Shown: piece by piece, positions 1 to 9,298 of the stretch | How the letters are laid out: the number at the start of each line of letters is the position of its first letter | Numbering within the stretch: the stretch's first letter is position 1 | DNA from: CAZVRZ01 sp964629965 | Lineage (GTDB): Bacteria > Chloroflexota > Anaerolineae > Anaerolineales > UBA4823 | DNA: 55,876 bases | Assembly: GCA_964629965.1 (NCBI GenBank) | Contig: CAZVRZ010000013.1 | Location: forward strand, 1-55,876 | Direction: 5' to 3' | Translations under genes and position numbers: made by a program | Notes under the pieces: generated by a model | The model's input: only the letters and a program-made list of their open reading frames with translations | Database searches by the model: none | What the model was told of the DNA's origin: nothing

Positions 1-2
1 AA

Positions 3-179
3 TATACATTAGGTTTCGTTGATCTCGGGGTGGAAGCCAGGGAGTTTATATACCTTGGTTTTGAAGTTACTCAAAGCGCATCGATATGTGGTTTAGGGAG
101 TATGTTCATGCGGTTTGCCTCTGCAAAATGTATGCTGATCACAGAGTATCTCCTGACGAGTGGGGAGCGTAAACAATGA
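3..179 (+). CDS. C-terminal end of an unknown gene (5' partial)
   Basis: A reading frame is open from the left edge to a TGA at 177-179, and no other forward frame is open over this stretch. Its stop overlaps the ATG of the next gene (ATGA at 176-179), the same coupling seen repeatedly in this window. The 58 visible residues end in LLTSGERKQ and match no family I recognise. It is probably the tail of the upstream member of an operon with the lipoprotein gene that follows. The call rests only on frame and overlap, so it is tentative. Confidence 0.45.
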   Translation, partial: YTLGFVDLGVEAREFIYLGFEVTQSASICGLGSMFMRFASAKCMLITEYLLTSGERKQ

Positions 180-1576
180 AAAAAAATATAAACTGTATTA
201 ATATCAAGCTGCTTGGTTTTGTGATTTTCCTGGTTTCGTTTTTATCTGCATGCGAAAACGCGACGCCCGTATCGCCGTCGGATATTTCCGTAGAAGAGAA
301 ATTAGGTAAGCCGGTTATCGGTGGTGTATATCGATTTAAGGGAAAATTGCTCCAAATATACGAAAATTTTGTCTTAGAGATTCGACCAAATGCGCCCAAA
401 GAGATGCAGCTTTCTATTTATCCCGTAGGTGAATATATAGGAAATTCTACATCACCAACTTATGGCGAGTATCCATCAGGATGGAAGTTTATCAATGGGT
501 ATCCAATTGGCAAAGAGTTTCTGGATTTTTATAATGAAAATAAGAATTTATTGGGTTCTCCCATCTCTGCTCCTTTGTATAACATGGACACCGGTCAGCA
601 AGAACAATATTTTCTAAATGGGGGATTATATTATGATGAGAGAAGCTTGCAAGTGGGTTTCATGCCTTATGGCCTTTGGTTTTGCGCGAAGGCCGGGTGC
701 TTGAAGGATATAATTGTTGAAACCCCAGGACCGGTTATGCCTGCTGATATTGTTTTCTATGCGGACAAGGTTTTTGGCATTCTGCATGGTCGTATTGGCA
801 CTGATGTGCTCGGCATCTCTATACAAAATTTATTCCCGGCGCCGGATGGTACTTATATGAAAGTATATGAACATCTGGTCGCTTATTTGAATCCTAACCA
901 ACTTGAAGATATCCAATATTTGAAGCTTCCCCAGATGCTGCTCAAACTTCCGCCGGCTCAATTGGAGCCCAAAATAGCCGGGATGTATTTTGTGGAGATC
1001 TCTGATGGATTGGGTTTCAATGTTCTTCCGGAGATATATGAGTATTTAGCACGAAAATCTGGTTTTGAGGTGTCTGGCTTCCCGATCACGCAACCGTTGC
1101 TGAAGGAGGACGGGGTTTCCTATTATCAGTGTTTCGAGCATATGTGTATAGATTATTCACCGAATGCCTTACCCGAAAGCCGCGTCTCTCCTCAGCACCT
1201 TGGCGAAGTTTATCTTTCCACGGCTCTGGGGGTCAACGTAAACTCTATCAGTGACATATCGAAGAATAATATTAAGATTCTCCTTTGGGAGAAATATAAC
1301 ATGCTGCCTAAAGGAACCGATCAGCAGTTAGGGTTGGCTGCCACAGTAGGCAACCAACCACTTATTGATGTCACGATTTACGTAGAGGTTTATCTTCCGG
1401 ACGACAATCAGCTACGTTATTATAGTCTTCCTACTGATGATAAAGGTATAGCCTGGATTACCTTCCCCTCGCCGGATGTCGGAGTGGGTACGGCGATTCC
1501 TTATCGAGCTTGCCTTGTGAACTTAACCACTACTCAAAATTGCACCGGCAGCGAGTTTTACGTCTGGGAACCTTAG
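176..1576 (+). CDS. Secreted lipoprotein of unknown function
   Basis: This 466-residue protein begins with a lipoprotein signal peptide: basic MKKN, a hydrophobic core, and the lipobox LSAC with Cys26, so it should be anchored outside the cytoplasmic membrane. The middle holds repeat-like segments such as FINGYPIGKEFLDFY, LLGSPISAPL and GFPITQPLLKEDGVSYYQ. These resemble the LGFP-like repeats common in surface proteins of Chloroflexota. The last ~90 residues look beta-rich and could be an Ig-like or carboxypeptidase-regulatory-like domain. A GGGAG ribosome site lies 8 bases before the ATG, and the start overlaps the preceding frame by 4 bases. A strong terminator follows. No catalytic motif is visible, so the function is unknown. 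Confidence 0.8.
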   Translation: MKKNINCINIKLLGFVIFLVSFLSACENATPVSPSDISVEEKLGKPVIGGVYRFKGKLLQIYENFVLEIRPNAPKEMQLSIYPVGEYIGNSTSPTYGEYPSGWKFINGYPIGKEFLDFYNENKNLLGSPISAPLYNMDTGQQEQYFLNGGLYYDERSLQVGFMPYGLWFCAKAGCLKDIIVETPGPVMPADIVFYADKVFGILHGRIGTDVLGISIQNLFPAPDGTYMKVYEHLVAYLNPNQLEDIQYLKLPQMLLKLPPAQLEPKIAGMYFVEISDGLGFNVLPEIYEYLARKSGFEVSGFPITQPLLKEDGVSYYQCFEHMCIDYSPNALPESRVSPQHLGEVYLSTALGVNVNSISDISKNNIKILLWEKYNMLPKGTDQQLGLAATVGNQPLIDVTIYVEVYLPDDNQLRYYSLPTDDKGIAWITFPSPDVGVGTAIPYRACLVNLTTTQNCTGSEFYVWEP

Positions 1577-1601
1577 ATTAAGTAAGTTATGGATGATCAC
1601 T

Positions 1602-1640
1602 ACTGGCTGCCCGAGATTGTTAAGGCAGCCAGTTTTGTTT
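1602..1640 (+). terminator. Rho-independent terminator after the lipoprotein gene
   Basis: A perfect 10-bp inverted repeat (ACTGGCTGCC at 1602-1611, its complement at 1624-1633) with a 12-base loop is followed by TTTGTTT. It ends transcription of the plus-strand lipoprotein gene. Read on the minus strand there is no U-run, so it is unlikely to end the convergent regulator gene. Confidence 0.85.
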
Positions 1641-1656
1641 CTTGGGAGAAGCATTT

Positions 1657-2835
1657 TTAGATTTGCAGATTGATTGCCAGATAGGGCAAGTCAATTTCGT
1701 TGTCATCGCACAAGATCATAGCGCGCTCGATGACATTACGAAGCTCACGCACGTTGCCAGGCCACGAATAGTTGAGCATGGCTTCTAAAGCGCGGGGAGT
1801 CAATCCTTCTATGTTACATCCCATGCGCGGATTATTTTGATTTATGAAGTAGCCAATCAATTGAGGAATGTCTTCTTTGCGCTCGCGCAAGGGGGGGATG
1901 TGAAGCTCAATGACTTGTAAGCGGTAGTATAAATCTTCGCGAAACTGGCCTTTCTGGATCAGGACTGGAAGGTCCTGGTTGGATGCAGCAATGATCTGCA
2001 CATCCACGCGAATTTGCTTGGTGCCTCCCACGCGAAAGAAGGTGTGTTCTTCCAATGCACGTAATAGCTTCGGTTGTATATCCAAAGGCAAAGAAGATAT
2101 TTCATCGAGGAATAGCGTTCCTCCATCGGCCATTTCCATTAAGCCATTCTTGCGCTTTTCTGCTCCAGTGAAAGCGCCTGCTTCATACCCAAACAACTCC
2201 GATTCGAGCATGGTACTCTGGATGGCTGCGCAATTGATTGGCACAAACGGGCGTTCTGAGTGCTGTCTGTTTTTTTCACTTAACCGATGAATAGCACGTG
2301 CCATAACTTCTTTCCCTGTGCCTGTTTCGCCTGTCAGTAGAACAGGCACATTAACATGTGCGGCACGCTGAGCCTGTTCAAGCAAAGCTTTCAATGAAGG
2401 GCTTTGGGCTACGATAAAATCCAACTCTTGGGTTTGCATAGCTCTCAAATGGTTTAATTCGCGGCGAATACACACAATTTCGTACGCACGTTGAATGGAT
2501 TGTTCCAATTGGTCGAGTTGGATCGGTTTTTGGAGGAAATCGTGAGCGCCATTTCGCATAGCCGATACGGCCATTTCAACTTCGCCGAATGCTGTGATGA
2601 TGATAACGGGCGGGCGAGTGGGCATTCGTTTGGTTTCCTCAAGGAGAGAGGGTCCATATCCATCAGGCAGTTCAACATCTGCGACAATAACATCAGCTTC
2701 GCCTCGGCGCAGGTATTCTCTTCCTTCTTGTAGAGTGGCCGCGCTGAGCACCTCATAGCCATGGGTAGTCAGGAATACGCTGATGTTGCGACGAGCATTT
2801 TCTACATCGTCAATGACTAATACGGTTCCACTCAT
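1657..2835 (-). CDS. Sigma-54-dependent response regulator (NtrC type) lacking the Fis DNA-binding domain
   Basis: Residues 1-120 form a receiver domain with phosphoacceptor Asp53 (VADVELPD). Residues ~140-375 form a sigma-54 activator AAA+ domain: Walker A GETGTGKE at 169-176, the sigma-54-contacting GAFTGA loop at 220-225, Walker B GGTLFLDEI, and WPGNVREL near the end. The protein stops at 392 residues, just after the AAA+ domain. Relatives are usually ~450-470 residues and end in a Fis-type helix-turn-helix, and no such segment lies in the ~80 bases downstream. It may therefore activate sigma-54 polymerase from solution, as reported for some regulators without DNA-binding domains. It is the last gene of rpoN-kinase-regulator, 21 bases after the kinase, with GGAGAG before its ATG. 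Confidence 0.93.
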   Translation of the reverse strand: MSGTVLVIDDVENARRNISVFLTTHGYEVLSAATLQEGREYLRRGEADVIVADVELPDGYGPSLLEETKRMPTRPPVIIITAFGEVEMAVSAMRNGAHDFLQKPIQLDQLEQSIQRAYEIVCIRRELNHLRAMQTQELDFIVAQSPSLKALLEQAQRAAHVNVPVLLTGETGTGKEVMARAIHRLSEKNRQHSERPFVPINCAAIQSTMLESELFGYEAGAFTGAEKRKNGLMEMADGGTLFLDEISSLPLDIQPKLLRALEEHTFFRVGGTKQIRVDVQIIAASNQDLPVLIQKGQFREDLYYRLQVIELHIPPLRERKEDIPQLIGYFINQNNPRMGCNIEGLTPRALEAMLNYSWPGNVRELRNVIERAMILCDDNEIDLPYLAINLQI

Positions 2836-2856
2836 TTTTGCTCTCCAATAAATATT

Positions 2857-4842
2857 CTATTTCCGATATGATGGGAAGTAAACTCTAAATATGGTTGCGC
2901 CGGGAATGCTGGTTACCTGAATAGATCCTTTCAACGCGGTAACTGAGCGCTTTACCAAAGCTAACCCAATCCCAGTGCCACCCGGTTTCGTAGTGTAGTA
3001 GGGAGCGAATATATGTTCTCGAATTTCTTCTGGAATACCGCTGCCGGTGTCTGATATGCTCACTTCAATTTCATCTCTGTCCAAATGATTGGATACGGCA
3101 GAGATTTTGACCCCCAGTATTTTTTTAGACGAGGGTTCGAGAGCGTTCATGGCATCTGCTGCATTATTGATTAGGTTTGTAAATATTTGTTCTACCGCTC
3201 GTACATCTGCTTCGATCATTGTTGGGTAGCCGGGCTCCTGAAAACGAGTTTCTATTCCGCCACGAACCAAACGAGCCCGCATTCCATCGAGCAGTCGAGG
3301 CAATATTTGTGATAGATCGAGCGGTTCCATATTGTACTCATAAGGTTTCACGTATAGGAGCGCTGTTTTGATCAGATCATTCAATCTATTGCAGTCTTCG
3401 ATCATGCGGGTGATATCAATTTGCACTTCGTTATCTGGCGGAAGCTGAATTTGCATTAATTGCAATCCGGTGTAAATACTATTGATCGGGTTACGTACTT
3501 CATGCGCAAATGCAGCGGTTACTTCACCCAGAACAGCCCGTTGTTCCAGGACTTCCTTTTGATGTAGAATTTTTTCCACTTCACTTAGGTCGTTGATCAA
3601 AACCAACACATTATTGAGCTCTTTTTCAAATCGTATTGGAATGGCTCGCACAATTCCCGAGAAATCTTGACCATCGCGTCGATATAATCGGCAATTTATT
3701 CCAGGTAGCGCCTGATTATCGTCACGAATCCGTTTAAATATTGGTACTAAAGGTGTGTTTCCAACGAGAATACGATCAATAGGTTGGCCTCGGATTTCAT
3801 CCAATCGATAACCCAGAGATACTTCTGCCGAATGATTGATATCCACGATGTTTAGATCCGTGTCTAAAATAAACATACTATCATTGATGGCATTTTTTGC
3901 AGTGTTTGCAATGGACACTAAATGCTTTTGCTCTTCTATGGCACAAGACAGATTGCTAATTAATAAGTTGTGTTGGATCGCTGTAGTTAAGGCGCTTGCG
4001 CATAGCTGCAGGATGGTTGGTGTCAAACTCTGATCTATTGAAGGCATGCTAATATTACTGGCAGCGATCAGGCCAATCCAGGCATCGTCTTGTCCGAGTG
4101 GTGCAGTTGCTAAGAATCCAATTCCTTCTTGCAAGGCAATGTGTTGCAAATCACTAATGGCGCGTTTGCGTCGATGCCAGATTTGCAACGTTCGCATTTG
4201 AACCATTGCCTGGTGATTAAGTTTGCCGGGCATCCAATTGCTTGATCCGATACAACCTATGCGATCTAAGCATAATTTAGCACCATCGATTTGGTAAATG
4301 GCAATTGTTTCACATCCGGTGAGGTTTTGTACGATCTGCAAAACAGCATCTATGATTGCCGGCAGTTTATTTTCCCGATTCGCTATGAGAAAATCATGTA
4401 TGGCAAGCACTAATCGGTTTCGTTGCTCGGCCTCTTGCATATTACTATCAGGGCTTATTGCTGGTTGTATGCTGAGTAGGGCTAATTTATTCTGCTCATC
4501 CAAAAAGGAGATTTGTAGTTGAACTTGTATGCCTCGATCACCGTGGCAGTTCATAATGAAATATAAACCGGCTGTTGAAATATTTTTCTTGGTAATTTCA
4601 GCTAAACTTGCATAGCCGGCTGCCTGAGGAAATAAAAGATCCAGGCTCATACTTTCTAGGTCTGTTCGTGTATATCCGGATAATTCGATTGTCTGGCGAT
4701 TACCTTGTATCACCACGTTCAAATCCAGATCTATCAGCATAGCCGCAAGTGCATTTGCATCCAAGATAGTGCGAACAGTGGTTGGACTGAAGGCTAAATA
4801 TTTTTTTCTGATGGTTCTAAGAACAGCCTTATTGGTACTCAT
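2857..4842 (-). CDS. Sensor histidine kinase (PAS-GAF-PAS-HisKA-HATPase)
   Basis: This 661-residue kinase has no obvious transmembrane segment and is probably cytoplasmic. It reads in order: an N-terminal PAS-like domain (~20-130), a GAF-like domain (~145-300), a second PAS domain (~315-425), a HisKA dimerisation domain with phospho-His447 (FAHEVRNPINS), and a HATPase domain with N-box NLINNAADAM, G1 ISDTGSGIPEE and G2 GTGIGLALV. It resembles the NtrB/AtoS class that pairs with NtrC-type regulators. The regulator follows 21 bases downstream. Its ATG overlaps the stop of rpoN (ATGA at 4839-4842). Kinase, regulator and sigma factor are thus likely made together. The signal sensed cannot be read from the sequence. 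Confidence 0.93.
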   Translation of the reverse strand: MSTNKAVLRTIRKKYLAFSPTTVRTILDANALAAMLIDLDLNVVIQGNRQTIELSGYTRTDLESMSLDLLFPQAAGYASLAEITKKNISTAGLYFIMNCHGDRGIQVQLQISFLDEQNKLALLSIQPAISPDSNMQEAEQRNRLVLAIHDFLIANRENKLPAIIDAVLQIVQNLTGCETIAIYQIDGAKLCLDRIGCIGSSNWMPGKLNHQAMVQMRTLQIWHRRKRAISDLQHIALQEGIGFLATAPLGQDDAWIGLIAASNISMPSIDQSLTPTILQLCASALTTAIQHNLLISNLSCAIEEQKHLVSIANTAKNAINDSMFILDTDLNIVDINHSAEVSLGYRLDEIRGQPIDRILVGNTPLVPIFKRIRDDNQALPGINCRLYRRDGQDFSGIVRAIPIRFEKELNNVLVLINDLSEVEKILHQKEVLEQRAVLGEVTAAFAHEVRNPINSIYTGLQLMQIQLPPDNEVQIDITRMIEDCNRLNDLIKTALLYVKPYEYNMEPLDLSQILPRLLDGMRARLVRGGIETRFQEPGYPTMIEADVRAVEQIFTNLINNAADAMNALEPSSKKILGVKISAVSNHLDRDEIEVSISDTGSGIPEEIREHIFAPYYTTKPGGTGIGLALVKRSVTALKGSIQVTSIPGATIFRVYFPSYRK

Positions 4843-6284
4843 TTAACATCAGGAGAGAGAAGACATTTTTCTTGGGTGCGGATATGAACCGGCAAAATAC
4901 CTTCTATAGACCGATATTTTGCCACAGTACGACGGGCGACCGTATAGCCCTGGTCTTTCAGGCGAATCACGAGTTCTGCATCGCTGAGTGGCTTTGGTTC
5001 AGAATCGATTATCTGTCTTAACACGGTGCGAACAGGAAGGCTTCGATCAAAAAAACGCGCTAAAGGCAAGATACGCCCATTGGGCATCTGTATTGCCTTA
5101 TCTGCAACTGCCCGCGAGATTGTGGATTCGTGCAGGTTTAGTTCTTTCGCTACTTGCGCCCGAGTCAGTGGTTGTAGGGATGCGTCCCCGAATAAGATGT
5201 AGTTCCGTTGAATGCGAGCCACAAGCTCCATCAGCCGGATCATTGTGTGGTTCCGTTGTTGCAGGCATTTCACTAATAATTCTGCTTGATTCCAATCCGC
5301 CTTCCATTTCTCCGCCTTATCATCTGGCGCCTCACTCAATACTTGCCGGAAGAGGGGATTGATGCTCAACGCGCCACTGATTGGCATTGCTATTTCGATG
5401 ACCAGGGGAGAATCTTGCTTGTGATCAAGTAGAGAGATAATGATATCGGGGAAATAGTACACACTTGTTTGTGATCTATCATTCCCAAACCGTCCAGTTG
5501 TAGTACCCCAATGACCGTGTGCAGGATAGGGGTTCAAGTTATCGGTGATAAAGTGTGCTGCCTGGCGAATGCGGTACTCTGGGCTGCCTAATAAGCGGCT
5601 TAACTCCTGGTATTGTTTACGGCCAAGGTGTTCAAAACCCTGTTGGATGATTTTGTAGGTTAATTCTGGGATTGTTTGAGTTTCACTCAGATGATCGAGT
5701 TGGATCAGTAATGCCTCTTTTGGGGTTTCTGCAGCTACCCCTGGAGGATCTGCGCGTTGAATCAGTTTTAATACTTTCTGCGCATGCGACAGAGAAACAC
5801 GAAGATAGAGAGCTATTTCTACCAAGGAAACTCCAAGGAGTCCGTTATCATCCAGAGCGGAAAGTATATACGCTGCGATTGGACGATCCTCAGGCTGCAA
5901 CTCGGTTGCCACTTGTCGCAATACGAATTCAGCCAGGGTTATATTTTCAGGTGTAAAATCCTCATAATTCGAATCTTCATCTTCGTTGGACTGTGATGAT
6001 CTAGATTGATATAGATCATTTCGAGAAGAGACGAAGACAATAGCTTGATCGGCAGATGCAGATGCCTGCCGTGAGCATAGCGGACAAGAACCGCTTAGGA
6101 GGGGTTTCCCGCACCGAGGACAAGAGCGTTCTTCAACGAGTTCCAGCGCTGGATTGTCAGCCAGGGCTGCCTCGATTTTTTGACGCAACTCCATGACTGG
6201 CATTTCCAACAAAGACATGGTTTGAGTCAGGTGAGCTGTTGTCAGGTGACGGGTTTGCTGTGTATGTTTTTGTATTAGCATCAT
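4839..6284 (-). CDS. rpoN: RNA polymerase sigma-54 factor RpoN, with a zinc-ribbon-like insert
   Basis: RpoN directs core RNA polymerase to -24/-12 promoters and needs an AAA+ activator. Region I is present (LTQTMSLLEMPVMELRQKI, then ALADNPALEL). The core-binding and helix-turn-helix regions follow, and the RpoN box ARRTVAKYR lies near the C-terminus. I start at 6284 (MMLIQKH, 481 residues). The longer frame to 6344 adds 20 hydrophobic residues and has no ribosome site. Between region I and the core-binding domain sits CPRCGKPLLSGSCPLC (about residues 55-70). This CxxC-x10-CxxC arrangement looks like a zinc ribbon and is not part of textbook RpoN. It is first in an operon with a kinase and an activator. 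Confidence 0.93.
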   Translation of the reverse strand: MMLIQKHTQQTRHLTTAHLTQTMSLLEMPVMELRQKIEAALADNPALELVEERSCPRCGKPLLSGSCPLCSRQASASADQAIVFVSSRNDLYQSRSSQSNEDEDSNYEDFTPENITLAEFVLRQVATELQPEDRPIAAYILSALDDNGLLGVSLVEIALYLRVSLSHAQKVLKLIQRADPPGVAAETPKEALLIQLDHLSETQTIPELTYKIIQQGFEHLGRKQYQELSRLLGSPEYRIRQAAHFITDNLNPYPAHGHWGTTTGRFGNDRSQTSVYYFPDIIISLLDHKQDSPLVIEIAMPISGALSINPLFRQVLSEAPDDKAEKWKADWNQAELLVKCLQQRNHTMIRLMELVARIQRNYILFGDASLQPLTRAQVAKELNLHESTISRAVADKAIQMPNGRILPLARFFDRSLPVRTVLRQIIDSEPKPLSDAELVIRLKDQGYTVARRTVAKYRSIEGILPVHIRTQEKCLLSPDVK

Positions 6285-6469
6285 ATCACTCAAGAGTATA
6301 GCTAGTTTTAGAGTAAGTTGCAAGATCTGTGCCAGTGTTCGCATAAAGAGAGTTATTCAATTTGCAAGTGTTAGTTTGGAATATCTGTTGGGTTTTTATG
6401 CTAGAATTAGTTGCGAAGTACAACAAGTAGATATATTCTTGTGTAGTGTTGATTACGAGGTGACTGAGA

Positions 6470-7429
6470 ATGCTTCGATCCATTTTTATTTTTCTCTCTA
6501 AGGCGACCTGGGCCAAAAAACTGGTTACTGGATGGTCGATTGCCTGGCGCATGGCATCCCGCTTTATTGCGGGTGATAAATTAGAAGACGCTCTTCGGGT
6601 TATTAAGATCTTAAATGACAAAAAGATCAATGCTTCTTTAGATCATCTTGGCGAAAATACTACGAATGCGGGAGAAGCTCGTCAGGCCACTCAGGATATC
6701 CTGGCGGCATTGGATGCACTTCAGGAGTCTGGGGTGAGGGCCAATATTTCAATTAAGTTGACGCAGATTGGTTTGGCGATAGATCACGAATTGTGCGCTG
6801 GCAACCTTGAAATGATTCTGAAACACGCTCGCCAATTGAATCATTTTATCCGTATAGATATGGAGGATTCGTCGGTTTCGCAAATAACATTGGAGTTGTT
6901 ATTCCGCATGCAAGAAAAAGGTTATCGCAATGTGGGCATTGTGATCCAGTCAGCTCTCTATCGCAGCGAAGGTGATGTTCGCAAATTAGTAGAAAGGGGC
7001 ATTGCTGTTCGATTGTGTAAAGGCGCTTATAAAGAACCTGCTAATGTTGCCTATCCTAAAAAGGGTGATGTTGACGCCGCATATGATCGGTTGGCTCGTT
7101 TGTTGCTCGAAAGCGTGCAGGAGCGTGATCTGCCTCGATTAAGCCCGGATGGTAAATTTCCCCCGCTGCCTGCTTTGGCAACGCACGATCGCAGGCGTAT
7201 TGAATACGTTCTTGATCTGGTAAACAAATATCAACTTCCCAAAGATGCGATTGAATTCCAGATGTTATTTGGAATTCGTCGTGATTTACAGGAGCAGTTA
7301 GCGGCACAAGGATATCCGGTACGTGTATATGTACCATATGGCACACAATGGTACCCGTACTTTATGCGCCGTTTAGCAGAACGCCCTGCAAATGTGTGGT
7401 TCTTCATATCAAACTTTTTTCGAAAATAG
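6470..7429 (+). CDS. Proline dehydrogenase
   Basis: This FAD enzyme oxidises L-proline to pyrroline-5-carboxylate, the first step of proline breakdown. The 319-residue size and sequence fit the monofunctional bacterial PRODH family, which has a TIM-barrel fold. Motifs visible include LDHLGENTTN, the strand with IRIDMEDS, RLCKGAYKEP, ALATHDRR and EFQMLFGIR. The first ~30 residues are hydrophobic and may help membrane association. No pyrroline-5-carboxylate dehydrogenase gene is in the window. The gene is alone on this strand. Its 3' end overlaps that of the convergent GH127 gene by 21 bases. Confidence 0.93.
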   Translation: MLRSIFIFLSKATWAKKLVTGWSIAWRMASRFIAGDKLEDALRVIKILNDKKINASLDHLGENTTNAGEARQATQDILAALDALQESGVRANISIKLTQIGLAIDHELCAGNLEMILKHARQLNHFIRIDMEDSSVSQITLELLFRMQEKGYRNVGIVIQSALYRSEGDVRKLVERGIAVRLCKGAYKEPANVAYPKKGDVDAAYDRLARLLLESVQERDLPRLSPDGKFPPLPALATHDRRRIEYVLDLVNKYQLPKDAIEFQMLFGIRRDLQEQLAAQGYPVRVYVPYGTQWYPYFMRRLAERPANVWFFISNFFRK

Positions 7430-9274
7430 GTTTTTTAGCCAGATTTGCATTTGCCCTAAAGCTCGATTATTCCAGGCATAGTAAGGAATTGCCATCAGAG
7501 AGGTGGGTTGGCGTGTGATTCTCTCTTGACGGAAAACTCGATATAAGTTGTGTTCCCAGTCTGGGCTCGGTGATCGATTTTCTCCCTGGCAATGCAAACT
7601 AACTACCCCATTCAGAAGGGCAGGTTGCCATTGGTCTTGGATCATCTGTGTGATGATGCTTGCATCACGCAGATCTAAGTCGGGGTTGTCGGTACTTTCC
7701 AGGCAATATAGAAGAGGACCGCGTGCCAGGGCTACCCGGCCAACATTCTCGAGTAAACGCGGATGGCTTTCCAGAAAGCGAGCCGGCATCGGAAAGTCGA
7801 TGATGATCGTATCACCTGCTTGCCAATCGCGGTGGATTTCATGATATGTGCCTGTTTTCAACTCCTCGGAAACCTGCATCCCATTGACCGAAAGCTGATC
7901 AATTCTTGTTGCCCAACCGGGTAAGCGGATGTGCAGGCTAAATTCACCATCTGTTTGTACAACTATTTCAATGTGCCCGCTCCACGGATAATCAGTTATT
8001 TGGTCGATTTTGATGATCCGATTATCTGGCAGTATCAGATTAGCCTGGTTGGCAGCATACAGATTTACCCATATCCCTCTTTCGGAAATACTATATATTA
8101 GTGAAGGAAGAGTGGCCAATGTACGGGCGATGTTCGGTGGACAACAAGCACAGGAAAACCATGGCTGCCGTTGATGATTGCCAGTAGATGCCAAAGGATT
8201 CACGTAAAAGTACGCTTTTCCGTCCAATGAAAGTCCTGGCAAGATCGCATTATACAATGTCCATTCAAGCAGGTCAGCATAACGAACATCAGCATGGAGA
8301 TGTAACATGCGTTGGTTCCACATCAGGCTGGCAATAGCAGCACAGGTTTCGGTGTAGGCTCGCTGATTAGGGAGTTCATAGGGATCGCCAAAAGCTTCAC
8401 CTTCATGGCGGGAGCCAATTCCACCAGTAATGTAGAGTTGGGAAGACGTCATATTACCCCAGAGCCGTTCGAGGGCCTGATACAGATCTGTATCACCTGT
8501 TTCGGCATATAAATCGGTGGCTCCCGCACATAAATATAAGGCACGCACAGCATGTCCAGCCAGTTGCACCATTTGGCGAAGAGGCAAATGGTCCTGGTGA
8601 TAAGGACTACCGCCAATCAGGCCTTTGCCACGCTGATCAATAAATATCTGCGCCAATTCCAGATACTGGTCAGAGTTGGTCAGGCGATATAGATCAACGA
8701 GAGCCAATTCTACTTCGGGGTGACCTGGCGTGCCGGCTCGTTTACCAGGACCGAATGTTTCATAGATCAAATCTGCCAGGCGGCGAGCAACCAGTGTCAT
8801 ACGATCATCAGCCAACGCGCGCTGCATGGCAGCGGCGGCCTGGAAGAAATGGCCGGCGCAGTACAACTCATGCGTGTCGCGTAGATTGCTCCACCGGTCT
8901 TTAGCCTTTTCAAACATGAAATAGGTGTTCAGGTAGCCATCTGGTTGTTGAGCGGCCGAGATGGCGTCTATAACGGTTTCTACCATTTCCGATAATTTCG
9001 CATCATGACTCTCCGCCAACATCCAGGCTGCAGCTTCCAGCCATTTGTACACATCAGAGTCGTTAAAGTAATAGCCTTCAAATGACGATGGCGCTTTGTT
9101 GGCGGCGCGCTGAAAGTTTCTTAGTCGCCCAGTTTTTAGGATTTCTTCAAATTGACTTGGAAGAGTGGTGTGGATAAGCGCCTGGCGCCTGGGAGCCCAA
9201 AATTCATCATTTAATTGAATTGCAGATGGGGGAGGCGAAAATAAAGCTGCGTAAGGTCTAGGGCTAAAATTCAT
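7409..9274 (-). CDS. GH127 family glycoside hydrolase (beta-L-arabinofuranosidase-like)
   Basis: This 621-residue protein spans the DUF1680/GH127 family, whose characterised members remove beta-L-arabinofuranose by a cysteine-based mechanism. The signature WFSCACCPPNIART is present, with Cys377 and Cys378 at the place of the nucleophile and zinc-ligand cysteines. An upstream Glu/Cys region (YTETCAAIAS) matches the other zinc ligands. There is no signal peptide, so it acts in the cytoplasm on imported oligosaccharides. AAGGAG lies 4 bases before the ATG. It follows a small membrane-protein gene by 24 bases on the same strand. The exact substrate is inferred from the family only. Confidence 0.9.
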   Translation of the reverse strand: MNFSPRPYAALFSPPPSAIQLNDEFWAPRRQALIHTTLPSQFEEILKTGRLRNFQRAANKAPSSFEGYYFNDSDVYKWLEAAAWMLAESHDAKLSEMVETVIDAISAAQQPDGYLNTYFMFEKAKDRWSNLRDTHELYCAGHFFQAAAAMQRALADDRMTLVARRLADLIYETFGPGKRAGTPGHPEVELALVDLYRLTNSDQYLELAQIFIDQRGKGLIGGSPYHQDHLPLRQMVQLAGHAVRALYLCAGATDLYAETGDTDLYQALERLWGNMTSSQLYITGGIGSRHEGEAFGDPYELPNQRAYTETCAAIASLMWNQRMLHLHADVRYADLLEWTLYNAILPGLSLDGKAYFYVNPLASTGNHQRQPWFSCACCPPNIARTLATLPSLIYSISERGIWVNLYAANQANLILPDNRIIKIDQITDYPWSGHIEIVVQTDGEFSLHIRLPGWATRIDQLSVNGMQVSEELKTGTYHEIHRDWQAGDTIIIDFPMPARFLESHPRLLENVGRVALARGPLLYCLESTDNPDLDLRDASIITQMIQDQWQPALLNGVVSLHCQGENRSPSPDWEHNLYRVFRQERITRQPTSLMAIPYYAWNNRALGQMQIWLKNLFSKKV

Positions 9275-9298
9275 ACAGCTCCTTTATAGTACTAGTAC

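Noticed and set aside
1577..1656. A frameshifted Fis domain of the NtrC-type regulator
   Set aside because: I read the reverse complement beyond the stop. It holds only the terminator hairpin of the convergent gene and no helix-turn-helix coding sequence.
4988..5956. Plus-strand frames of 94-124 codons opposite rpoN
   Set aside because: rpoN is supported by its signature motifs. These frames show no motif and no start signals.
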